The notes under the pieces: generated by a model
Told to the model about the DNA's origin: nothing
The model's input: only the letters and a program-made list of their open reading frames with translations
The model's database searches: none
Shown here: piece by piece, positions 11,001-21,035 of the stretch
Numbering within the stretch: position 1 is the stretch's first letter
Layout: the number at the start of each line of letters is the position of its first letter
Source: Pomacea canaliculata
Lineage: Eukaryota; Mollusca; Gastropoda; Architaenioglossa; Ampullariidae
Assembly (NCBI RefSeq): GCF_003073045.1
Contig: NC_037590.1
Span: 11,861,042 to 11,925,041, forward strand
Reading direction: 5' to 3'
DNA length: 64,000 nt
Translations under genes and position numbers: made by a program

Positions 11001-14000
11001 GACGACTGATGACATATAAGCCACCTCATCCTCTACGTTGCTGTGTCGTCCAACAGATGCTGCGGCATCTGAACCCTTGCGCCGGTCGCCTAGCGAACTA
11101 CCTGAACAAAGAGTTGCAGAGGACAGACACCGTCAGCCTTAAAGAGTGAGTTGGCTTTCCTGCCTGCTTCACCCCACAGCCTCCAACTGAACACCTGAAC
11201 ATCTGTTATTTCAAAGTAATGTAAATGACATTATAAAATTTAGCAAAATAAATGTAAAGGTAAGTCCGCGAGTACCACGACAATCTTCAGGTTTTTGTTC
11301 TCACTTGTTGATGAAAGTTGCATGATCTCTCTATTTTTTAATATACGCAATATGATGTGAAAATATTGTTTTCAAGAGAGAAGTATGTGCACGGTTGGCA
11401 AGCTAAGTCTGTAATAAATTTTACATCAGTTTAGGTCGCTAAACGTTTGATAATGACAGCAACTGTCGTTTTGTAATAATGCATCGTCTTGTTGCTGTAC
11501 ATTCAGAACGATCTCGTTAGTATCGTCTGTATTCCGATAAATCGGACATTGACCGATAACTGCGAATGACAGTAATGTGAATACAAGACACGGACACCAT
11601 GTTGCAGGTTTGTGACGTCATACGAGTATGACGTCATAGCGTCCATGTTGTTCGGCCTGAAGTTAGACCATCACTTTGACAGCAGCAGTGACCCGTTCTT
11701 CCGATGTATGACCTCAGCTTTCAAAACGGTCCCCGCGGAATATGAAGGGTTTCAGTTCCTTGTGAGTAGCCTGGTGTTTAAAGTCGGAGATTAGAAGAAA
11801 GCTATCTCACCACAGGTCTTACACACACACACATACACGTACACATACACATACATACACATACACACACACATACACACACACATACACATACACATAC
11901 ACATACACACCCAATGTCCACGTGTCTACCCGCTTTCTTTTCTTGCGCGAGCCAGTGTGCATGTCACAGATTGAGAGGCGGGACAGGAAGAGGGTGGCAA
12001 AATAACATAGAGGGTGAGCAGGTAAACAAACAAGGAAACAAACACACATACATACAAACAAACAATTGCTCGACATGTAATGCTGAACAACCAAATAGGA
12101 GCTTCCTTTCGCACTAAGGTAGGCGTACGTCAGCATGCATCGGTGCTGCTGATATCTTCTTGGAGAACGTCATGCTCGAATCTCTCCACGACCACCATAC
12201 TTCTGGTGGAAGACCGATCTGCAACCTACGCTATGCAGATGACAGACCTGTTAGCAGGCACTAACAAACAACGCCAAGACCTCAGAAACAGACTGACAGA
12301 CAGATCAAATGCATATGAAATGGAGACCAGCACTGTAAAGAGCAAAGTCATGGCCAATGGCAGCGGCAAAGCAGAGATCTTTATGGACGAGGTACAGGTT
12401 GAAGAGGTAAGCAGCTTCAAGTACTTGGGAGCCCTTCTCTCCAAGGACGGCAGCTCCAAGCCAGATGTCCGCCTCAGGATTGCAACAGAACAGTGGCAAT
12501 GGCTAGACTATAGGAGCTGCAAAACCATAACAAGCTGTATACATCTCTGGTGGTAACGATCCTGCTCCACGGATGTGACACATGGACTCTGCTCGCCGAA
12601 ACAGAAAGGAGAATCCAGGCATTCGAGAACAAGTGCCTGAGGAGGCTGCTCCGCATCTCATACAGACAACATAGAACCAACGACGTTGTACGAAACAAGA
12701 TGGTCACACACGTAGAACATCAGGAGCCTCTACTTTCAACAGTCAAGCCAAGTAAGCTCGTCATGTTTGGTCATGTGACCCGGCACGACATCTTGGAGGG
12801 TAGTCGATGCCGCGGAGGTCAGAGAAAGCACCGGATTACAAACGTCAAAGACTGACTGGACGTCCTGTACAGGACATGCTGACTATCGCCCACAATGGGC
12901 AAGATTGCCGGACCCTGTCATCTGCCTCGTCTATCCATGTGCTCCCCCCCCCCCCAACGCGAGGTGCCGGGCAAGGGATGACTGATACATAATAGCTGTT
13001 TCTTGCAAGTTTTCAGTCTACACTCTGTGCAGCCGACATGAAGATGCTCTTTGGCTACGTGCAGTGCGCAGTCCACAATCGAAGTGAACATAGAAACGTC
13101 CGGGTGAGTAGCGGATGGTGCTAGGCGAGCGGTGTGCTAGTGCTAACGCGTGGGGTTAGTGCTGGGTGAGTAGCGGGTGGTGCCAGCAAGTACAACGATA
13201 ATGCTAGGTGAGCACGGTGCTAGTGTCGGGTGAACATGACCTATGACGGTTTAACATGCTGGCAGTGTCACACGATGGATGTCTCATGAAAGCTGAATAA
13301 TATAACTGACAGATGCAGTGTGTGTGTTACGTGGTGTATGAGGACCATTGACGTGACGAGACAAAAACCAATACTGCTCAATCGTAATGGAGGGTGTGTG
13401 GGAAGGGGGTGGGAAAGGAGTACATATGACAACATCTACCCGTGGCTCATTCATATGTTTACCCAGTCTGTTACCTTACCCAAGCTACACAGATTGCCGT
13501 GATGCACGTTTCATGGTCTCTATGTACACTCAAACCCCTGCAGATAAAAAAAAAAATCTGCTTCGCTCTGGGGTTTTTTTCTCTAAAAGGCGGATGTTGT
13601 GTTTGATCAAATGAAACAGAAGCCTACACAGAAGTTTTTTAAATCTAAAAAAAACTGAATTTTCTGTAGGATTTTGCTTGTTTTTTTTTCCCCCGTTTCT
13701 TCGTGCTTCCTTTAGTTGGATAACGCGTGCACCGTTTCATCATTTTTCAGAAATTTCTGCTTTGCCATTTCAGTAGTTAACTTCATCTTCTCAGCGGCTT
13801 GCTTATCTGGAGATTAGTCCTTAGGAGATTAGTCCTTTGGAGATTAGTCCTTTCATTTTATCCTTTGGTTCCCTTGAACACGTTACGCAGGTAGGCAGAC
13901 GGGCACTAATTACGAGGATAAATTGTTTACAGGAGGCGGGGGATTACCTGGATTTGCTATTACGTCGAGGAGCTTCATTATCTCCTGTCACCCTTCCGCC

Positions 14001-17000
14001 CTACGGTGAGTCAAGGCCGCCCCTCCCAGTGTCCGGATTGTTGTGTGATGGTGTCTTTGACTACACAAACACAAGGTAGTACTGAGGAAGGTCAAAGGTC
14101 CAAGGCCTATGACCAAGAGGGTCTATACTCGATAGGTACTGAACTGTAAGTAGCTGTGTGTGTGTGTGTGTGGTTGGGGGGGTGATTTTCCATATTGTCG
14201 ACCTTTTGCTCTGACATCGAACCCGCCGAACATCAGAATACTGATCGTACTGTATACATAGCAGATAGCCGACTAGTCAGGTCACTGGCATCCATCCCGA
14301 AAGATCCTCCGGTTTCATCTTTGTGCGGTGCAGCAAGCTCTCCCCAATGGACCCAGCTGTCGTGAGTAGGTACCGTACCTGAGTCCTGAGGTTTTGGGAA
14401 AGGTGTAAGTGTGAGGGGCAGGAGATCGGCAGTGTCCTCACAAAACAGCTGGCCCGAGAAAAGTCAGGTCTCGAACGCAACTCACTCCCCAAACGACCTT
14501 AAAAAAGGTTTGGGACGACCTTTACCACCTTTTTTTTTGACTGTATGCATCGTCAAAACGACAGTTTGCTATACGCACCTCGACATATTCACGATGTCCA
14601 CATATTTGACATATTTCCGACATACTTCAAAATGATCCCTCATGGGGTTGGTGTATTTTATGACACCACATGCTTGACGTGCGCAGAACTGAGCTGGCCT
14701 GAGGTGTACGGCAACCTGCTCCTGTGGATCCTGCACAGCCACCAGACGATGATCAGCACCCTACAGTTCGTCATTTACATGCTGGCGCATAACCCCGAGT
14801 ACCAGACCATGGCCTTCGATGAGATGAAGTTCACACTAGGCAAAGTACAAAAGAGAATAGTCATATCAGACGCTTTTTTTCTTCTGAGTTAATGCATCAT
14901 ATTTTTTCTGTTCCTGTATTTTTTTATGTGTGACTTGGATGTGAGACACTTGTTACTTGCAAACGTGAAATGCTTAGCTTTAGTATTGAGAAAATCAAAG
15001 ATGAAGAGTATACTTTTATAGTTGTTCGTTACCTTATAAATGTATCATATCAGCATGGGAGGCGCTAGCTGACAGACTGCAATATTTAAATTGCAACGAA
15101 TGAAAATTGAACAAAGCTTTCCTAGTAGAGAAGGAAACGAAAAACGAACATACAAAAGAAGATACCCTTCATAAAGGAATGAGTTACTACTTCAAATGAT
15201 GAAGTTAACGAAAATGATTTGGGATTTGATGAAAAGGTAATGCTCCCTCCTTTAGAAGTTTGTCTGGACGGCGTCTTCCACCACTGGACCGTTAACAAAC
15301 CCTCTCCCAACTCTTGTGCAGGATAACCTGACCTATAATGACCTCCAAGAACTTGCTGTGCTGGACAGCGTCATCCTGGAGACCCTCCGCTTGTTCTCAC
15401 CTGTGCAGGAGTAAGTCACCTGGGCGCTTGTCTCCTCCTGCAAATAAAGTCTTGCGCATAGACTTCGTTCATTCTCTTTTCTTCAAGCGCTTGCGTCCCT
15501 TGTTAAAAAAAAGGTTACACCTTTTTCTACTTTAAGTGATTAGTCTGGACATCCTGACTTTTTTTCGTTAGAAAGAAATCCTCCCCCCAAACGCTACCAC
15601 CAAATGAACTCACCGAGAGAAACCCGTTGTTCGTCATTAGTGGTCTTTTCCCCATTACCTTACTTCCTTTTCATTGAAGTTTTTTCCCTTAAGCATGACC
15701 AGGCCTCTAAAATGTCATATTTGCAGAATATGGCGAAGGTCCAGTTCCGAAACAAGGATTTTTGGCATAGCTTTTCCCAAGGACGTTGACATTCTCATCC
15801 CTGTTGACCTGGTTCACAGCAGCGACAGCAACTTTTCGCACCCTGATGACTTCAAGCCAGAAAGGTATTACTTCGTTTGTGCGAAAGATTGGCAAATGTT
15901 TGCTCCATTTTCTCCATTTCTAAGGTTTGAGAGCTAGGATTATTTTTAACTGAATTAGCATAATTTATCACTAAATATCAATTCCACCCATAAAAGTAAT
16001 CACTAGTCAGATCCTTTCCAAACAAAGGAAACAGTAAATTGTGCCGAAACCATACAATCATAAACCTAACCATGCACCCAACCAAAATAATGCTGAAATT
16101 CATACTTGATACCAACAACAACGATATTTACGTGAAAGGAATAAATCTTTGAATACTTAAAAGCCTCTTTCTCTAAAGACTTGCCACTGCCCAGAAAATG
16201 TTTGTATCAGGATGCAACAACGATTAGCAACAATGTCTTAGCTGGACAGGATTCAGAGAACCAACATCATCAGGTTTACTACCTAGTACAGACCGTGCAA
16301 GGTCCTGGTACTTCCTGATGTACGGATGTAAGACGTAGACTCTGCTTGCCAATAAGGAGATGAGAATCCAGGCATTGGAGACCAAAGGCCAGAGGAGGCG
16401 GCTCAGAATCTCGAATAAGGAAAGCAAAAACCTGTAACTTCTAGGTATGGAAACACGGTCGTCACCCTCGTGTGGCACCAGAAACCCCTTTTCACAACAG
16501 TGGTCTGGTCATATGACTCGGTTCGACACTCTACCTTCCATTCTTCAGGGTAGATTGACAAGCTTAAAAGAGTTTATTGGCCATTCAGAACCTGCTCCAG
16601 ACAAACTTCAGTTGTGAGTCTATCAGCCGAAACGTCTGTCCCCGATGACTAGTACCGCAAGACTAACTGTTTAGTTGGGCTAGTCAAGGAATTATATATA
16701 TGTGTGTGTGTGTGCAGATGGGGCTTGGGCACCTTCGGTCAACTGCCGCACCCAGCCTTCCTGCCCTTTGGCTACGGCCCACGTGCCTGCATCGCATCGG
16801 ACCTCGTGCTGCTGCAACTGAAGGTGGCGCTCGTGCACTGCATGCGGCTCGTTGAGTTCGACGTGGCCCGCCAAGACCCTCTGCCTCCCAATCAACATCT
16901 TGAAGTAAGTGTCAGTCGCAAAGTCGCTTCTGGAACTGAAATTATAATTTTTTTTTTAATTTCTACCAGAAAATATTCAACCCCCGCCCTATCTGGGGCC

Positions 17001-19192
17001 TGTAGTTAGGAAGTGATGGTAAGTCGCTGCCAGGGACAACGTGGGAAACCAAGAGCAAGCGTCTTTTCTCTGTGGCAGTGTCCATTGTACTCCCACCCCC
17101 AAGGAAAAAATCCCTGGATGTTGCTTTACCGCCGAGGTAGAAGTTTTAAAGCAGTGGCAAAGATTGTCTGGTATAAAGTAACAGAAAGGAGCATCTGCGG
17201 AGTCTGGACAGTGCTTAGTAACTACAAGGATGAGACTTGATTTCTAGGGCAAGGACTTAGCATCGCTTCATTATTACGGCCAATAGGGTCCGTAAGTTTG
17301 AGCTATGGGGTTCATCGTATGTTTGTGCTTTGTTCTCGGTCACGGTTGTTTTCATTACGCGGACGCCACTCTGGTCATTTAGAGGCAGTAGAAGACCCGG
17401 GGTGGTTTACCTCCGCAAATGGCTTCTTTTTGACGTCTCCATTTTCCACGTGAGAGTCACAAACCGCCGTCTGCTTGTATTTATTGTGTTTGTTTCTGTA
17501 AACAAGGGGTTAAGGGACTGGATGACCGATCGACTGACAGACAGGCTGATATTAGAATAAAGAAAGCTTTTTCTCGTTTATGCGTGGATGTTGTGTGTGT
17601 GTGTGAAAGAGAGAAAGAGAGGGAAGGAGAGGTCCTGTTCCCTTGGTGAAGTCTCGGACTGCAGAGAATCACGTCAACCTGGCTGCGAATGTAACATACA
17701 CGTTTTAACACATATGTCAACATACATATTATAACACAAATATAGCAAACACACTTTCTCTTGAATCAATGTAGGTGAAGCTGGGAGTGGGAGTGACAAC
17801 CGAAGGCATTTTGCGACCTGCGACCTCAGTAAAAGTACGACTGATTTTGAGGGGGCCTGGCTTGCCCCCGCCTCCACCTACACAACAGATACCAATGTCC
17901 GTTCTACCTCCCTTTGGCGCTGCGACTCTTCAACCTTCTCCTGCTCCACCTCAGCCTAGTCCTGTATCCGTGGCACCAAAGGTGAGCTCGCCATTCTACG
18001 CGTTCTAAGATCTGTTGTACAAATGTACAAAGTATGAAAACTATCGAGTAGTCTGAGGTCAGCTCCCTGTCCTTGCCCCTGGATGTTTAGTTGCTGCCGT
18101 CCTTGTATCAACATACAGAACAGCTCGCTAACAAACAACACTGAATACTTCATTCATGCCAACTTGTGAGTGGGGGCCTGCGTGCATGAGTGTTCGCACT
18201 CGTACGAGACAGTCAGGCCTGAGCAATGAGTACTGCAGCAGCCGCAGCACGAGGCAGGAAGAGCGCGCTGACGTCAGCACTTCGATAACTTCAACGCGGC
18301 CTTCTTTGATGTGGAATTGCATCACATGCCATAGCCCCTCGTACCAGGCTCTGTCTTTTTCAGTCAGTGAAGTTGTGGTAGAGGTCCCTTTGATGATGAA
18401 GATACTTTTCTCTAAGGATGCGACAGCTGAAGATCTGCTCAACTGTGCATCTACGTGGTCTGAATCCAGCCTGCAACTCTTTTCAAAATCAGGATTTAAA
18501 AAAAAATCCGTAGTATATTCACATAAAGTAGTGCTTGCAGTAGAGCGCTGCTGTTAATAATATTTTAGTTTGGCGTTTCCTATTTTAGTTGTTTGGTATT
18601 TGATCAGACATTTTGTTTTCATATAGTTGGTAATCAGGATAAATGTAATTTTGAAATGTAGTTAACAGTCGTAGTGGCAGAAATATCAATGATGGAAGTG
18701 TCAGTAAAAAATATTCCGTCGTGCAGGTCATCCAGACACCTCAAGAGACGCCACCCTCTTTCAAGCCCCCTATCTCTGCGCAGCTGATTGAAACCGATCA
18801 GGGTGTACAGCCGGTAAAAACTCGGTATGTCCAAGGAAGCTATTTGTAGGTTCTTACAAATGTCGGCAATTGAATGTATGTACACACACACGCGCAAATA
18901 ACAAATAACGAGAAAGGCAGAAAGCGAGCGTTGTATTGCATTCAGAGAGCGAGATTTCCTTATCCACCTCCTGACCTTCAGGTATCTAACGTCGACCCTC
19001 CCAGCGTCGCTTGACCCCGACACACGCCGTGAGCGGAAGTGGAAGGAGGATAAGCAGCTGACCTCTCGCTGGCGTAAGGACGCTATAGTCTCCGAGGTTG
19101 ACACCAAGGAGGTAGGAAAGCAAATGCTGCCCTCCCTCGCATCACGCGCTTTGATGGTTAAGCAGGCTACCCTGGCCACACTCCTCCTTTAA
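8095..19192 (+). CDS. Cytochrome P450, CYP3-clan / thromboxane-synthase-like, with C-terminal extension
   Basis: Exons: 8095-8243, 8690-8786, 9368-9424, 10194-10290, 10685-10750, 11057-11145, 11608-11761, 13017-13103, 13933-14005, 14687-14844, 15322-15410, 15727-15864, 16718-16904, 17775-17981, 18727-18824, 18982-19111 (or on to a stop at 19190-19192). In order: hydrophobic anchor FNLGLLVTALCVMVAVLQY; hinge LGYPGPT; GLSPVLVISD; FTNRS; EYDVIASMLFGLKLD; I-helix; ExxR as ETLR (15379-15390); PER region FKPERW; heme loop FLPFGYGPRACIA with the Cys at 16788-16790. Phases agree at nearly every junction except 9424/10194. The C-helix (WxxxR) exon was not found between 10750 and 11057, and the start codon is unknown. 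The I-helix lacks the usual AGxET and has HSHQTMISTL; the heme motif ends in Ala, not Gly. The last exons leave the P450 fold and become proline-rich. Clan is inferred from motifs; substrate unknown. The enzyme may be an isomerase-type or inactive P450. Confidence 0.87.
9135..9325 (+). repeat. Intronic minisatellite, ~32-bp unit, about 6 copies
   Basis: Imperfect tandem units built on GGTCTCTGGGTAGGTGTGTT followed by ACAAACATTCAA lie in a P450 intron, just left of the acceptor of the exon at 9368. Units vary by small indels. No coding role. Confidence 0.85.
10384..10462 (+). repeat. GA-rich simple repeat in a P450 intron
   Basis: An interrupted (GA)n / GAAA-rich purine tract lies in the intron after the exon at 10290. 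The reverse strand is pyrimidine-rich. It generates spurious open frames on both strands. Confidence 0.85.
11821..11910 (+). repeat. (CA)n / (CATA)n microsatellite
   Basis: About 90 bases of ACAC and ACATAC repeats lie 60 bases into the large P450 intron, left of the LINE fragment. Confidence 0.92.
12135..12990 (+). mobile_element. Decayed non-LTR retrotransposon (LINE) 3' fragment
   Basis: Broken frames read as the C-terminal half of a LINE reverse transcriptase. In order: a remnant of the catalytic YADD region (ATYAMQMTDLLAG, the acidic pair lost or frameshifted); VSSFKYLGALLSKDGSS; ILLHGCDTWTLLAETERRIQ; FENKCLRRLLRISYRQH; FGHVTRHD; and the terminal TGRPVQDMLTIAH. At least three frame changes separate the pieces. 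The 5' part with the endonuclease is absent, as is usual for 5'-truncated LINE insertions. It sits in the P450 intron 11762-13016 on the same strand as the gene. The motifs match the RT C-terminal region common in mollusc and cnidarian LINEs; clade is not determined. It is a dead copy. Confidence 0.85.
13100..13260 (+). repeat. Degenerate GTGAGTAGCG-type tandem repeat
   Basis: Starting at the donor of the exon ending 13103, units like GGTGAGTAGCGG-TGGTGCTAG are repeated imperfectly. Several copies contain a donor-like GGTGAGTAG, so decoy 5' splice sites follow the true one. Confidence 0.55.
16205..16625 (+). mobile_element. Second decayed LINE 3' fragment
   Basis: Frame-broken text resembles the same RT C-terminal segment as at 12135-12990: pieces equivalent to the YGC..WTL, IQAxE and FGHV/VRHD region, with stops in every frame. 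It lies in the P450 intron between exons 15727-15864 and 16718-16904. It is older or more damaged than the first copy. Confidence 0.6.
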
Positions 19193-19203
19193 TTCCCACT
19201 CGC

Positions 19204-20808
19204 ATGCCACGTGCAAAGGACACAACACCACAGCAGCCCCATTCAAAACTGCCAATGAGCTACTTGCCATGTTCTGTCGATTCCAACTTACTGGTGGCGC
19301 CGTATGAGGGAGGTGAGGAGGAACACCCCCTTTTTAGAGAATTCCGGGACGTGCAAGATATGGCGCAACACCTGCTAGAAGAACTGGACAGCGTGCGACC
19401 AGGCGAGACCAGGCCTGAACCTGGGCTGCTCCTGCCAAGAGAAACTGAGAGGGCAAGATCAAGTAGCGACCATTTATTCCTTGACATTGACATCTCTCGC
19501 CAAACACTTGAAGTCGAGAGTGAGTCCTCACTCCACCAGTCACTTTCGCTCTACTTCAGCGCCATTGACTTGTCCGACGAAAGTCCCGCTGCCCTTGCAG
19601 AGGCCGAGATCACGAGGACCTTCGACTCTCAGGCATCAGAGTACCAGACGTTAGAGTCTCTCCTGTTGGAGAATTTGAACGCCCTGTACAATCGCCTCAA
19701 GTGCCTAGGTTCCCATTTAGTGATCACTTTACATATCAGCGTTGAACCTGAGGAAGGCCAGGACGGGTTTGAGAGTCGCAGCCTTGCGTACCCACTCCAA
19801 GGGCCACAGACCGCCGGCGTCGACACTCGTTTGCCGTTCACAAGTCGGGCAGCCAGTCAGATACCCTGGCAAGCGACCACAAAGACAAAGAAAGTACAAG
19901 CGACTCCGAATGAAGAGCAAGCGAAAAATAAGGAAATAATAATGCAGGTGGGTGTGCCTCGGTCCGGGCAAGATGTCTCGCAACCCTTTCAATCAGCGTT
20001 AAGTATCGGCGGCACGCCACCCTCTGGGAAGTCAATGGCAGATGGCACACATCCCTCTCTGAGAATGCCAGGGGCAGACGACTCGCAACCCGTTGGGAAG
20101 TCAATGGCAGATGGCACACATCCCTCTCTGAGAATGCCAGGGGCAGACGAGTCCCAACTCTCTGGGAAGTCAATGGCAGATGCCACACATCCCTCTCTGA
20201 GAATGCCAGGGGCAAACGACTCGCAACTCTCTGGGAAGTCAATGGCAGATGCCACACATCCCTCTCTGAGAATGCCAGGGGCAGACGACTCGCAACCCGT
20301 TGGGAAGTCAATGGCAGATGGCACACATCCCTATCTGAGAATGCCAGGGGCAGACGACTCGCAACTCTCTGGGAAGTCAATGGCAGATGCCACACATCCC
20401 TCTGGGAGAATGCCAGGGGCAGATGACTCGAAACCCTCTGAGGGCATGTCAATGGCGACTGCCACGCAATCCTCCCATAAGTGGCACGTAGACAAGCCGC
20501 GCGCTACTGACAGGGCATTACTCGTCCAACTTCTCAAAGAATCCCAGATTAGAGGAGGGTCTTCTGCAGAGGATCTCGCAGCCCCATGGGACAAAGGCAC
20601 TTCGGGTTATTTCAAAAGACCCTGGGGTAGGGCTTCTGGAAAGCAGGATCACTGGCCTCCTTTGAGAAAACCGGAAATTCCAGAGAGATTTCGTTCTAAT
20701 ATACGGTTTCCTGACACACAAGTCCAGACAGACAGAGGGGCTTCCACCTCATCTAGCCCCAGCTTGACAACAAAAGCTGGAAAGAGGACGATCCAATTCT
20801 ATTGTTGA
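19204..20808 (+). CDS. Repeat-containing disordered protein segment, probably the P450 C-terminal tail
   Basis: A 534-codon open frame starts with ATG at 19204, twelve bases after the stop that ends the preceding P450 exon in another frame. It can be joined to the P450 by splicing GAG|GTAGGA (19111) to ..CCACAG|CAG (19234), which is phase 0, or by one lost base near 19185. Residues 1-240 are acidic and mixed (YEGGEEEHPLFREFRDVQDM, ESESSLHQSLSLYFSAIDLS) with some helical character. Then come six 23-residue repeats of the form GKSMADxTHPSLRMPGADDS and a basic end. No known catalytic domain is seen. It could instead be a separate gene with its own start. The frame is undoubtedly coding-like, because the repeats vary mostly by codon-level changes. 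Function unknown. Confidence 0.65.
   Translation: MPRAKDTTPQQPHSKLPMSYLPCSVDSNLLVAPYEGGEEEHPLFREFRDVQDMAQHLLEELDSVRPGETRPEPGLLLPRETERARSSSDHLFLDIDISRQTLEVESESSLHQSLSLYFSAIDLSDESPAALAEAEITRTFDSQASEYQTLESLLLENLNALYNRLKCLGSHLVITLHISVEPEEGQDGFESRSLAYPLQGPQTAGVDTRLPFTSRAASQIPWQATTKTKKVQATPNEEQAKNKEIIMQVGVPRSGQDVSQPFQSALSIGGTPPSGKSMADGTHPSLRMPGADDSQPVGKSMADGTHPSLRMPGADESQLSGKSMADATHPSLRMPGANDSQLSGKSMADATHPSLRMPGADDSQPVGKSMADGTHPYLRMPGADDSQLSGKSMADATHPSGRMPGADDSKPSEGMSMATATQSSHKWHVDKPRATDRALLVQLLKESQIRGGSSAEDLAAPWDKGTSGYFKRPWGRASGKQDHWPPLRKPEIPERFRSNIRFPDTQVQTDRGASTSSSPSLTTKAGKRTIQFYC
20026..20440 (+). repeat. Coding minisatellite, 69-bp unit x6 (23-residue repeats)
   Basis: Six consecutive 69-bp units encode GKSMADGTHPSLRMPGADDS plus QPV or QLS. 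Two end types alternate in a pattern (QPV, LS, LS, QPV, LS, KPS) that suggests a higher-order duplication. The last unit degrades into a related MSMATATQ segment. Confidence 0.93.
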
Positions 20809-21035
20809 ATCTTTATATAGTTTCGTACAACAATCATCTATATTAGCACCGAGCTTGGCAACACAAAGCCAGAGAACGATCGGAATCTGTGGCTCAATCT
20901 GTATACGATGCAGTAAGAAAATCATCGATATTAGCACCCAATTGGCAAAAAAGCCAGAGAACGATCAGAATCTGTGGCTCAATCTGTATACGGTGCAGTA
21001 AGAAGATCATCGAAATTAGCACCAACGTTACAACA
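20765..21035 (+). repeat. ~88-bp repeat x3 whose reading frame slips between units
   Basis: Three units each end in a TTAGCACC-like string (about 20848, 20936, 21021). In unit 3 the frame reads ESVAQSVYGAVRRSSKLAP, in unit 2 ESVAQSVYDAVRKSSILAP, in unit 1 NSIVESLYSFVQQSSILAP. Each unit lies in a different frame, so one base has been lost per unit. This argues that the stop at 20806-20808 is not the original end and that the tail continues into 20974-21522. Confidence 0.7.

Noticed and set aside
11608-11660. Two perfect CRE octamers (TGACGTCA)
   Set aside because: They lie inside a P450 coding exon (VTSYEYDVIAS) far from any start, so they are probably chance codon choice.
19838-20600. Minus-strand frames with VASRLPLAFSERDVWHLPLT-type repeats
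   Set aside because: Reverse reading of the 69-bp coding minisatellite; the plus-strand frame is longer and continuous.
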